Shown here: positions 21,113-32,656 of the stretch, piece after piece
Layout of the letters: each line of letters begins with the position of its first letter
How positions within the stretch are numbered: position 1 is the stretch's first letter
NCBI GenBank assembly: GCA_025738555.1
Contig: JAOVFP010000013.1
Location: 3,286,001-3,350,000 of the forward strand
DNA: 64,000 bases
Direction: 5' to 3'
From: Cyathus striatus
Taxonomy: Eukaryota; Basidiomycota; Agaricomycetes; Agaricales; Nidulariaceae
Notes under the pieces: model-generated
What the model saw: the letters and a program-made list of their open reading frames with translations, nothing else
Database searches by the model: none
Told to the model about the DNA's origin: nothing
Program-made: the position numbers and the translations under genes

Positions 21113-22724
21113 TTAAAACGGAGTACATTCAGCACGTACAAGTTGCAACACAATATTATCTTCGGTGGCATTCATTTCTTCCACCACCAACCCGGATGTC
21201 GTGGAGAGAGGAATTTCTCGGAACGACTCATTTGGTATAAGCGGCGATCTCTGGCCTCTATGAGACCAGCTATGTGTGGAATCGAAAGTGTCGCGGTAGG
21301 GTACGAAGTCAATTAAATGCAAACGGGTCCGAATGCCATCCCTTGGGCGGCTGGAAGGGTCAGCTTCCGTGTACAACACGCGATTTCCTACGAGGCGCGG
21401 GATTCCGATGTATTTCGAAGCCGAGACATCGCGGATCAAACAGTATTGTTCCCAAGAGCTCCATGGTATGGTGGTTCGCTGATCCCTACGAGAGGGAGGC
21501 CTGAAATAGGATTCGTTGATAAATAGCCAGTTATTAATAGGTGACCGTGTTCTCTGAGGTTCGGAAGGCTTTGCAATAAGCTGCAAAACACGTGTCGCGG
21601 GGTCAGAAAAGAAAAATGCAGTTGGAGGCACGGAAGAATCGCTCAAAGGGGCTGCGTTCTTGTTAAATTGAAGATATGATTGGGCCCATGCCTGGGGAAG
21701 CTCATACTCGCGTTCTGCTGCAATCTTTCCGATGGAGGAAATGTTGAAAAGGACTAGCTTCAGAGATCCGTGTGCCTTCCGTATTACCAATAAATGACGT
21801 TCACTCAGGAAATGAACATCTGAATCATCCAGACACTTAGAAATATTATAAGCAGAATGTGGCTATGATGAAGATCAATGTGACTCACAACGACATGGAA
21901 AGTGCGCCAATCCATCAAGAGATGTTTACACCCACCGGTTGCGAATCTTACAGAAATATTCATCTTTGAGCCGCATACCGACGCGTTGACTTCCGTAATT
22001 ATATCGCTAATTTGCGTGTTAAAGTCATAGAAGACAGTGCTGGACCAAGGATGTTGGCCGAAAGTCTCAAGGCGCCGTACTCCAATCCTAATGCAAGCTA
22101 CTCCTCCATTAATGCTGCTCAATCGGTTAGGCTTTTCTTCTGACCAAGAATGAATATGGCATACTTAAAAACTTCGCTAGTTACAACCAACGATTGTAGC
22201 GGGTCAACTGCAATACATTCCATGGGAAGATTGGGAGTAATCTGATAGCGGTAGTGCCTAGTTTGAGCAGGAGACCTTCCAATCCTGGAAGAAGGCATCT
22301 CCTTCAAGTCGATTACTTGATTCCCCGCGTACGAGATGAATCCGCCGGACATCCTCACCGGAGATGGGGAAGAAATCTGCAGCCTGTTCTCATGAGCCCA
22401 GAGAAGCTTCGGCCAATCCTTCCTGTAGGCTGTTAAAAGGTGGAGCCGAATGCGAGGAGAGGTATCCGTATGAGATGCCGGGCCATCTTTCATTCCTGCG
22501 CGGGCAAGTTCATACTTATAGTACAATGATTGGAACTCCATTACAAGGACGTAGATCCTGTGATAAAGCTAGCATCACTTGATAAGTTTCGGCCACTCAA
22601 TACAGACAAGAAGTTTCACCTTGCATGTCCGATACAAGGAGACCGGATCAAGGTAGTGAAGAATTGCAAGCAAGACATCGTCAGATATTTTGTAGCGGCA
22701 GACACTGGTGAGACGGTGAGGCAT
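21113..22724 (-). CDS. F-box protein (mushroom type)
   Basis: The N terminus MPHRLTSVCRYKISDDVLLAILHYLDPVSLYRTCK is an F-box. It is joined by an in-phase intron (GTGAAA donor near 22617, acceptor tgctag) to LYHRIYVLVMEFQSLYYKYELARAGM, the hallmark sequence after the F-box in this expanded mushroom family. The middle exon runs to LQSLVVTSEVFKYAIFI, and further exons cover WRTFHVVV, CLDDSDVHFLSERHLLVI and the long C-terminal exon 21113-21790 (LVLFNISSIGKIAAE ... LQLVRAEC). The ATG at 22724 was chosen over the in-frame one at 22757. It is likely an SCF adaptor with unknown target. The intervening exon borders between 21790 and 22140 are approximate. Confidence 0.82.
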
Positions 22725-23457
22725 TTTGGAATGAGATTGGGTGGTACATCGTAGCACAATTTATACCGAAGCCGACCTACCTCTTGAAAGAAAAGAAAGA
22801 AAAAGGAGCAAGCGGACAGCTATACGAGGATGAGCCATATCCCTACTGTCCATCAGCAACCAAAAAGTCGTATTATGTTTAGCGCAGTAAAATTTGGAAC
22901 TGGCGCCCGGATGGTGTATTGGTCGGTAGGTAGTTCATTGTGTCCGGCAAGAATCTTTTGTAACGGAACGGTCGCGTTTCCCTGTTCTTGTGGAGGGTGT
23001 CATGTCAACGGTTTTGGGTTTGAGATTGGAGTAGGCGGAAGTGAGTTCAGTGATGTTTCGAACGATGGCAGGTTTTGGCGGGCGAAGGTGGAAGTAAAGG
23101 GTGTAAAAGGCAACAATAAGAGCCTAAAGATAGGGCAAGAGTTTCCTAGTATATCCAGGACATGAAAGGCAAGAGAGACCCGAGAGAGAGGAAGTTTTGT
23201 GAAGCAAAGGACGAGATAATAGCTATGTGTCCGATTGTTAGAGCAGTCGCGAGGCAGCAGGCGGTCAAGTCAAGGTCAGCTAATTTTTTTGCGAGGTCAA
23301 GTCAAAGGCAGAAAGAGATTTGATCGAGGCCGTCTAACTTATTAAAGACAGATCCAATACAGATCTGATTAGTCAGCGATCGACCCAGCCACGTTGCTGC
23401 ATCCGTGAATACATACCGGCACAGCCACCCACCCCGCTTACTCTCCTCCTCCCAACT
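22725..23457. other. Intergenic divergent promoter region
   Basis: About 730 bp lies between the F-box gene (-) and CRIPT (+). An open frame at 22830-23165 on the plus strand has no recognisable motif and atypical composition, so I do not call it. Purine-rich tracts (gaaagaaaagaaagaaaaagg near 22785) are present. Confidence 0.4.
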
Positions 23458-23915
23458 ATGGTCTGCAAGAAATGCGAGAAGGTGCGTCCTGCTCTTTTGT
23501 CCACTCATCCAGCCTAGTATCAATGCGCCCATATCCATAGAAACTATCAAAGGTCGCCGCCCCTGATCCTTTCAAATCCAGCTCAGAGAGTATCAAAGAC
23601 GGATCCAGGAAGGTTGGCGAAAACAAGCTGCTCGGCCGCCCGGGTAGCTCCAAGCATCGTTTCCAGGCAAGTATTGCTTTTATTTCTACCCAATTGTGCT
23701 CAACGTTCACAAAAGCCGTATCAAGGGAAATGCAAAGATTGTAAACAGCCTGTAACGCAGAATAGCGCAAAGTACTGTCACGGTATGCTTTACTTGTTTC
23801 GTCCAATTATTTTGTCCTAACCGTTCCATTAGGATGCGCTTATAAAAAAGGACTATGCTCTATATGCGGAAAACAAATACTTGATACCACAGGCTATGTA
23901 ATGTCCAGCAAATGA
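23458..23915 (+). CDS. CRIPT: CRIPT family zinc-binding protein
   Basis: Small Cys-rich protein of about 100 residues; in eukaryotes CRIPT is linked to the minor spliceosome and to PDZ binding in animals. Four exons are read. MVCKKCEK is followed by KLSKVAAPDPFK...SRKVGENKLLG...SKHRF, then PYQGKCKDCKQPVTQNSAKYCHG, then CAYKKGLCSICGKQILDTTGY. The eight cysteines of four CxxC knuckles are all present. Intron 2 has a GC donor (cag|GCAAGT) and an ordinary aaaag acceptor, a GC-AG intron; no GT donor restores the conserved reading. The stop is at 23913-23915. It is divergent from the F-box gene and its 3' end faces DNMT5. Confidence 0.92.
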
Positions 23916-24183
23916 AGATGCGGCGAACGCGGGCTCCCAGTGTTGACTCGTAAGGACAGTTTGACCATAATTGTATGAAACATTTTGTAGTGTAGTGCTA
24001 ATCGTGTATCTTGTTAGTCTATTGGAATTATATCTAACTCTAAATTTGGCTTCGTGCTCGTTATTTTTGAACAGTGTCGTTCATTAAGTTCCACTGCAGG
24101 TTTGTATCTACAGGGGTACACGTGCATCTATATGATATACTATTCAAAATACTATATCCTCTTTCTCCCAGGCGGCCCATATG

Positions 24184-27100
24184 CTAGTGTTTGTCTAAGG
24201 CCGCTTTCCTTTGGGTATAGATTTCTTCGTCTATGGTATTCGCTACCAGGAATCTCCAGACATGGACGTGCTTTGTCTGTCCATATCGCACCAGGCGACC
24301 GATTGCCTGTGTTTCACAGGCGGTATAAATCTCCATGGAAGGTGCAAGCAGTGGTGATAAAAATATAGCATGGTTAGCGCACGTTAAGTTAGCACCACTT
24401 GCACTTTCGTCCATCACATTGAGAAGTAGTACACGTTCCTTTCCTCCATTTTGGAACTGTTCAAGATTCTTACTTTTCTGGTGAGCAGTACCTCGTATCT
24501 CGAGATAATCGATTTTGTGATACGCGAGTGCCTCACCTACCGTCTTCATCAAGTCGGGGAACTGCACGAATATCAGAACACGCTCTTTGTTCGGTATGTC
24601 TTTCCTGTCAAACATCGTCATAAACAGGTTAATGAGAAGCAGGCTTAGCGACTTACTTAACGAGATGTATCACATTTTCAATTTTGCAACCGAAATGTTT
24701 GCCCTCTCCATTACGAGTAGCATCGTCTACGCCGAGGGTGTCACCTTTTACAAGGTTAAGTAATCGTGCTGAGGATTTACAAGCTCCAGACACGGCGTAA
24801 ACACATTCCTCCTTTTCTGCATAGAGCCTGACGCACGTCATGCAGCCCATGTGACCGCAAGTGGATAGCACGCCAACCTCGTTGATGGGTACGTTTTTAT
24901 TGCCACAGGCGGGGCACCGAACAACAAGAGGATTTTCTCGGTGTTTCTGTAAGTCGCGAACAGCTGTGAAGTAGCGGAGGGATCTAACGCGACCAACGAG
25001 TTCCTTGGTAAGGCGACGGATCTCATGGGTTTTCTCTCGATGATCCCAAACCGCAGCCTTTACCTTTTCCGTGAGAGAAGCATCTTGACCTTTTCCTTTG
25101 GCTTTACCATTGCCTGCGTTAGCGATGTCTAATAGCCCGTTCACTATGGTAGTTGCATCATGATCGTCAACCCCTTCAGTTCGCGTTACCCGAATGTATT
25201 CATTAAACATGGATTCTTGTCCAACGTTGCCAAGCTTCCTTTCCCGTACGATGCCTGCTTCGATGGCCTTTAGAAGATCAGCTTTACACTCGTCTAGTTG
25301 CTTCTGACGATCTCGAACAACTATGTCGCAAGCTTTCAGGGCATTGTCGCACGTGGAGCCATCTAGCTCAAAATGAGAGCAGCTTTTCAGTAGCGCTTCT
25401 TCGGCCGTTCTTAACTCAAGGTAAGTTAAAGCTCAAACATTTAAAATTGAACAAATTCTCACTTGCTTCCACGCAGGGATTTTGCAAGCCTCTTCTCCCG
25501 GTCGCTTTCGTTCTTCTTCCCCCGTTTGATATTCATGTCAAGCGCTCGAAGATGATGTTCGAGCTCGAGATAAATTGCACGTTCCGCGGCTGGCAACGTG
25601 ATACTTTCAACCTTTTCTGTCCATGGAATTTCGTCAATTTCAGCAATGTTCTGAAACCATTGTCAGCAAAACGTCGCATATTCGCAGCTGATAGTGTTAC
25701 CTGGCGTACGAATTGGTCAAGGAACGTTTGACCGACTTGATGGCGGTGGGCGTGCCATTCGGGCGAATGGACCTCCCGGAAGGAATGGAATCGTTCAACC
25801 GCTGTATGAACGAGGTAAGGAGCATTCTATATCAACGAAGTGTTTGCAAAATCACCTGTTTGCTCGCGGCGTCGTTTTTTAACTTCAACCGACTGACCTT
25901 CACCGTCGTCGTCAACTCCCAGGTGAATATTTAAAAATGCAGCGATGGTCTTTAGAGCTGCAAAGTCATGAATCGGTGGTGTACCGGAGAGAACCCAATG
26001 GCGATCGGACGAAATACTGGTGACAAGGGAATGTACTTTCCCATCTAAGTATGTATATTCATCTACAACCTTACGGGCGAAGTGGAACATTTCCAGAGGA
26101 GGAGCTTGCATTTCGGTCCAGTCCTTCTGTACAGTTTGTGAGGCTAGCTTCCAAGGATCACTGTCCGTGCGTTTAGTTTTTTTCGGCGCGTTTTTACCTC
26201 CATTGGATTTCGATTTTGCCTTGCCCTTCTGTCCTTTCGTGTCCACCCTTACTTCTTCGTCAGATGTTGGTGGAGGAGCAGGGGCGTCTGAAGTGGCTCC
26301 AGAATTATCATCATCGAAATCAGACGAAGCAGCATTACCATCTGCAAGCTTGCGCTTTTTAGAAAGTTGCTTGGAACTTGTCATTGGCTGGCATGAACTA
26401 CCGTCACTGTCTGATCCATTATACTCATCACTTGAAACCTCAGGTTCGTCATCAGACAAAACTACAGAACGATTAGCAGTTGCACGTTTTCGTTTTCGAG
26501 GGATCTCGGCTTCGGAATCAACAGACGAAGAAGGTTGCGATTTCCTCCGCTGGAAAGGCGGTATATCGACCACAGGAATGAGACCCGAACGTGTTGGGCG
26601 CGCAGTCCCGGAAGTTTTGTTTTGTGGCGGCGATTGGGAAGATAGTAGCTCGTTTCCAGCTTGTGCGTTTTTTTGCTCTTGTGCTGCGTCTCGATATGCT
26701 TTCCCTTTAAGCCGTTTGGACTGTGCCAAAGCTTCCATGGCGGCTTCTTCTGCAGCTATAATATGGCCTCAGTAACTTGATTTAAATGAAAATTTGTTAC
26801 ACACCTCGTTTCCTGCTTTCCTTCATGTGTTTGAGAACGGCTAAAGAGCCTTCGTCCTGAAGACGATCCGTCTGTGATCCCAATAGTTTCAAGACAGATT
26901 CCAGATGCGCATTGAAGTGACGGCCTTCACGGCTAGGCATGTCTCCAGCAGCTGCGAGCAATTGAAGATTGTCAAGGTACACATTGCTCTTAAAGATATT
27001 GGATGCTACAACTATGATATCTGCCTTTTGAATATCCTCTATGGTGGTGCTGTTTAAGTTTGATACAGTGCCAATAAGAACAACTTTGAAGCGTTTCTTG

Positions 27101-30100
27101 GTAAACTTTTCGACTTCAGACTTCCATTGCCTTATTAAGTGGGGAGGAACAACGATAAGAGTTCCCTTAACGGATATTTTACCTGGAATACGACCTTTTC
27201 CAGAAAATTCTTCGTTCACGGAAGCTGAAGCACAATCAATCAGTCCAAGAGTAATGGCTGTTTTCCCATAACCAACTTGATCAGCCAAAACACCCCCTCG
27301 AACGCAAGCGGGTCTTTGAGCTCGGCCTTCTGCCCTCCATCCCATAGGTTCGGAGATAGCTTCAGAGATTTCTTCTTCTATGAAAGGCGGAGCATCACTA
27401 GATTCCTGTTTAAGCATCCAACCCAGAGAGCGTAGCTGCTCCTTTCTAAGGGGTATCTTAAAGCTCGGGGGTTGCCGATGTTCCTCATCATTCTTGTTAC
27501 TGGAAAGAACGAACTTGGGGAAATTTGAAGTTATACTCGGCGAAAAGTTCGTATCTAGCCGCCACGACAATGTCGGCTTTTCTGCACATTGAATAGTAGG
27601 CAATCGGGAATATGCACGGTGAAGTAGAGAAGGTATGTTAAGACCAATGCGAACATGACCCACCCCATCCTTCTGCAGTTTGAGCTCTGTCACGAAAGGA
27701 AGTGGTCTCGCCTTCAACCGCCTTTCATACTCTCCAGCCTGAACAGGATCCTCCGTCGGAACCATTTTTTTGTTCACCAGCATCCAACGCAATGCTGGAG
27801 CAGTAGGGGCACATCTTTCGCAGTTAGAATGGTTCTTTATATCTGCATCAACATTCCACCAGGTATGAAGGCTATCGTCAATGTTTCGAACACGTTCAAG
27901 AAGCCAAGAAAGAGCTTTAAATGTCGCTCGTTCGTGAACTTTGTCAACTTTAACCCAATTATCAAGCGGCCATTCAGGCCCAGCCTGCCCCCGAAGAGAT
28001 ACGGTACAAGCGAGCAGTGCATAAGCGTGGCAACAAGAGTCTATCCCGGTTGGAATGTTTGGAATACCACGAGGAACGCCAAATTCCCCATCGTGGGCTA
28101 TAGATGGCTGAAAGTCGTTTATTAGTATATAAAAAAACTCGAAGTTTCAATGCCGTAGACGTACTTGTAGCCTAATTGACTCGGCTTCAATCCATCTAAC
28201 GGGCACGTTACAGGAAATATTTTCGACATCCTCAGCGCTGGACTGCCTCCACGAAGGATCCAGTTTTGCAATGATAGGCCGAGGTTCTTGATATTCCAAG
28301 CGACGGGTGCTTATGGAGAAAACAAACGCATCTTCCGAATCGTCTGTTCGATGGGGATCAAATAACATGAATAGAGGTGGAAGGTCACCATCTCCCGGGG
28401 TCACCATCTTTTTGTGCAATGCTCCATTAGCAGTACCACATTTATCCAGTAAGATATAGTCGCCGGAGATGTCGCGATCAAAATACTTAACATCTTTCGA
28501 GGAGACTGTGATCTTTAACTTTGAAAACACTTGTTTGTTCTTAAATTCTGCGCTCATTAAACCTAGTCGCGCTTCCCAAGACGGCACAAGGTCACCAACG
28601 CCTTTGATTTTCACTTCAACGGTAGTCTTAAACGGTAAAGCAAAACTCCAATGACCGACAAGAATGTCATTTCGACAAGAAAGCCTGCCGACAGGATATG
28701 CCAGGGTTTGACGTATCTCAGCATTGGTAGGTTCATCTGGATCTGGTAAGGCATACAACCTCCACTCTGGCTGCTGAGCATGAAGAAAGAGATGCAGACG
28801 TGCAGTCGAAGACTGATAAATAACACTCCAAATCTCCTGACGCTTCAATTCCACAAAGCGGAACTCTGACGTTGCGGCGCGACGTACAGCCTTTGACCAC
28901 TTGCCCCATCTCTCGTCGGGAATATTGACCCCACTTTTCTTCTTTAAGGATTCTAGGAAATCAAAATCAATACCCGAAAGCAAAAGGCACATGGGAAGTG
29001 TTGATTTTAGTGTTTTTGAAAATGTAGACGGGTGCAAGCGTGGGTTCGTAGCTATATCGATGAGCTGAGGATTGTGCTCAGGGCGACCACCACATTTCTT
29101 GCACGATGAGATACCACAATCAATGCAACGGAATAACTCTCTTGATGTTTCGTCCATTCGCCCTTCACACGAACAAAGCCTGACGCTTCTTTCCGCGTCA
29201 GTGAGGAGCTCACGGAGTGAGCACGAACCCTTAACAGAAAGGTCGAGCGGTTTGCGTAACAATTCGTCTTCACCCACAATCTCGTTGCCAGATACAAGTT
29301 CATCACTCGTGTCGACAACCATAGCTTCGCATTCGTCCTGACCACCCTTGGATTCATATGTCTGTTCATCGTCGCCGGCCCTGAGTAATGACTTCCCACA
29401 TACAAGTACAGCCAAAATGCAGGCCCCAACAACTGTAGTAGACATGGCGTTTCCGGCTAGATCAGCTAGTTGGTCCTCACTCTCCCGAGTTAAGAGCAAT
29501 TTATCCACAGGAAGGCCTTGCATAGATAATGCTTCAAGGCCCACCATCGGACCTCCACGGTTCGTGATGTAAGGAATCATAGAGGGAGTAAGGCAAGGAC
29601 AGATTCCCGGTCTACCTGAGGCAATCGTGCGATCTACATTTTGTGAAAGATTCCAAACTTGTCTATGGATGAAATATTAAGAGCTGTATACAATAGCATA
29701 TGAGAATTGACATACGTCTTGTAAGATGGATCAACTCCTTTCTTAGCAGAGCGCAGGAGACTAATATCCATTAAATCCCAGACTCTTTCAACTTGGCCTA
29801 CGCCCCAGTCATTCCACGCAAAGTCGGGAAGTTTACAAAATCCGCCTAGTCATGAGTTGGACATTAGAATAGCATTAAAATTGTAACAAATGCATACCAT
29901 CATCCCAGTTAGTTAATGGACGCTTTGATCCTAGCGCCTCCTCTAAACGCGCACGCTGGTGTCGAGATTCGCAGCGACTCCAGTCCGTGCGGCCAGTCTT
30001 CCGATCCAGCGCACCATAACTTTCTTGAACAAGCTTCTGTCGCGCTTGATGAATTCGAGGATCGTCTGATGGCAGTAAAAATGCATCTAATGTGGAAGAG

Positions 30101-31193
30101 GCAGGTCGTTGCAGCTTTGACAGAACCATGTTCTCCCAGTCCTTTGGTATTCTCGATGATTTCTTGTTAACTGCAACGAGATAAACACGAGTTCTCGTGT
30201 GCGGGATGTAATACTGCTTGGTATCGACACGTTTAAATGCAGCACTGTAACCGATTTTTTCAAATTTTTCCTGGACTCTACTCCATGGGGCGGAGCATAC
30301 ATTCTCTAGAATAACGAGAGGAGGTCTATGATTCTTTACCCATGACATCATACCGCGGAATGTTCTTCCAGATTCTCCATTATCATCAATATCTTGTTTT
30401 TCATTGTTGAGATTTGAGTAGTCAACGCAGGATGTTCCTGCCACTAACAAATCAACGTCGCCTGGGACTGGTGCAAGAGCACCATATGCTGTATGCCTAG
30501 AGAGAAAATGAGGGTCTGTACTCGAAGACGATATAATATGACTCACGCTTCAGCATCCCCGAGTTCACAAACATCGCGAAATAGTATGGGAGGTTGAAAG
30601 TTGCGTTCAATATACGCTTGCTTAAAGGGTTCAATTTCGCAGGAAAAAACATGTTCTACTTCAAGCTTGATATTATGTTGCTTCATAATGACCTTCTGAA
30701 TTTGTTCTAAGGCAAGAAGAGGGGACTCCGTGCCAGAGCACATGGTGGCAACACGGAGCTTTCGCCCTTGGACATGTTCAGCCACTGCTTTTATTTCAGG
30801 GATGCGACCAACAAGATCGGCAAAAATGGAAGGAATATCGGAAATGGGAGGGAGACTTGACGCGTCTGGCGCGTTAGAACGGCCTTTTCGCTGAGGCTTT
30901 GAAAGGGTATCTTCTTCCACGTCTGACCCGACCTCTGCATCAGTAAGTTCTGCCGGTATAACGTCAGATTCTTCAGAAACAACGTCCTCTTCTTTTTCAG
31001 AGTCTTCATCGGGAAGGTAATCAATGTCCTGACTAGTGGTAGATTGCTTAGACTCGACGTCTTCCATTATGATATCCTGGTCATCGTTGTATTTGGAAGA
31101 CTGATGAGTCGCTTGTTTTGTTGGTTTCCCAAAAAACGATGAAATGGCGGGTTGGTTCTTTGGACGCGCGTCAGAAAGTTTTCCTCGCGCCAT
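24184..31193 (-). CDS. DNMT5: DNMT5: DNA (cytosine-5) methyltransferase fused to RING finger and SNF2 ATPase
   Basis: ATP-dependent CpG maintenance methyltransferase, nuclear. The gene spans 7.0 kb with many introns and encodes roughly 2,100 residues. Start ATG at 31193; residues 14-21 read QPAISSFF, a PCNA-interacting (PIP) box. An acidic linker follows, then methyltransferase motifs: I (VATMCSGTESPLLAL), IV (GTSCVDYSNLNN, with Cys nucleophile but no preceding Pro), VI (VILENV), VIII (HTRTRVYLVAV) and X (LAGNAMSTTVVG). A beta-rich middle region follows, with CIDCGISSCKKCGG near its start. The SNF2 lobe has Walker A (GGVLADQVGYGKT), a DEYT box, HWVLSGTPP and a long acidic/basic insertion (25.9-26.7 kb). 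A RING (CPACGNK...CGHMGCMTC) and C-terminal helicase motifs (LLLNVMDESASGANL, QAIGRLVRYGQ) end the protein. It is divergent from the lipid phosphatase. Confidence 0.93.
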
Positions 31194-31420
31194 GATGAAG
31201 AAAATGAGAGCCAGATGAAAGCTGGGGAAAAGGAAAGCACGGTTGTGCCACTTGACAATGTCACAGTCACCTTCGCGTGGAGTCACAACTCAGGTTAACG
31301 GACCGATATATCCGATTGCTGTGTAAGGACCACCCAGTACAGCTTAGTACTAACAGGTACTTACTACATACTTAACTTACTTTGAAGCTTTGAAGCTAGC
31401 ACGGTCTCTAGCCGTTCCTT

Positions 31421-32636
31421 ATGGCCATCAGAAGAACTTTAAACCGATATTTTGGAGAAGAAGCGTTTAATTGGTTCGACAGGTCCTATGTGCTCGACTG
31501 GTAACGTTTAAAACTCGACGAGTTCTATTAGCGAGCGATTCTAACATCTGTAATCGTATTTAGGGTTGTAGTTCTTTTTGTCTGGTTCTTATCCTTTGTC
31601 GTTTCACAGTCACAAGTGTTTGAACGTAGTTTCACTCCCAATGATCCAGCAATTAATTACCCTCACAAACATAATCAGTTGGCATCTTCTTCAATCTTGC
31701 ATTCTTTGTTCTCATCATTGACATGACTCTAGAGTGGGCTCCAACCTCAATCACAGTATAGCTCTTTACCTACCTATTCTGCTTATTGCAGTCGTTGGCA
31801 CTATCCGAAAATCTTTGATACTTATACATCACGGAACGATCTCAGTTTGCGCCTCTCGGTAAGCTTGATCACTCCTACACAACTATTGCGTGCTCAAGTT
31901 AGTAGTGGAGTAGCAAAGCTTATAACAGAATTTTTTAAACATAAAGTTGGTCCGTATAAACATTCTTTTCCGAGGTCACCGATTTAAACCTTGTCAGGGC
32001 GTCTTCGACCGGACTTTCTCGCACGATGCAAGTGGAATGAGACCTTAACGACATGTACAGGGTATGCTAGATATTTTAAAACCTAAAATATCCATATGAA
32101 ACAATTATTAGAAAAGCGAACGATATATTAGACGGGCGCAAATCATTTCCTTCAGGACACTCATCCACTGCATTTGCAGGAATGATGTTCCTCTCCCTTT
32201 GGATTGCTGGTCAAACAGCAGCTTGGAAATTTTCCTCCACGAGACGCTCGAGATCCCTAAGAAGTAGTCATCTGGCATCATTTTTTCCTACACTTTTTCC
32301 ATTGTTTTGGGCAAGTTTCGTAGCCGTTACAAGGATTGAAGACTATGTAAGTACCTCACTTTTGACAGTATGACAGACTATCAACGTCACCTTAAATAAC
32401 TGTACTTTGCTCAGCGGCATCATAAAGAAGACGTAATTGTTGGTAGTGTAATTGGAATCATCTCTGGTATAGTTTGCTACGTCATATTTTGGCCGAGTCC
32501 TTTCTCAAGCAGGATATCGCCTGCTGACCTTGCTCGCCCGCGAGTAGTCTACATGGAAGATAGTCGTTGGCAAAATGCAGAGGGATTCGAACTGACCAGA
32601 GTAAAAGATGATGATCCGGATCCGGATGGGGTATAG
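31421..32636 (+). CDS. PAP2-superfamily membrane lipid phosphatase (LPP/DPP1-like)
   Basis: Dephosphorylates phosphatidic acid, diacylglycerol pyrophosphate or related lipids at ER, Golgi or vacuole membranes. Start ATG at 31421 gives MAIRRTLNRYFGEE, spliced to a hydrophobic VVVLFVWFLSFVVSQSQVFERSFTPNDPAINYPHK. A second membrane segment (IALYLPILLIAVVGTI) follows. Motif 1 core is GRLRPDFLARC, motif 2 is SGHSSTAFAGMM and motif 3 is TRIEDYRHHKEDVIVG, with catalytic His in motifs 2 and 3. Membrane helices (FFPTLFPLFWASFVAV; SVIGIISGIVCYVIF) flank motif 3. A short acidic tail ends the protein. About six introns are used; the borders around 31860-32000 are approximate. Its stop lies only 20 bp from the stop of the convergent CID gene. 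Confidence 0.85.
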
Positions 32637-32656
32637 AAAAATACAGAAATATAACA

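Noticed and set aside
22830..23165. 111-codon plus-strand frame before CRIPT
   Set aside because: Gly/Val/Cys-rich composition without recognisable domain; it lies in a divergent promoter region.
26020..26775. 251-codon plus-strand open frame
   Set aside because: It lies antisense to the Ser/Asp-rich insert of DNMT5. The low-complexity codons of the real gene create the long shadow frame.
32575..32600. ggattcgaac-like B-box of a tRNA gene
   Set aside because: It lies within the coding frame of the lipid phosphatase tail (EGFELTRVK), and no cloverleaf can be folded around it.
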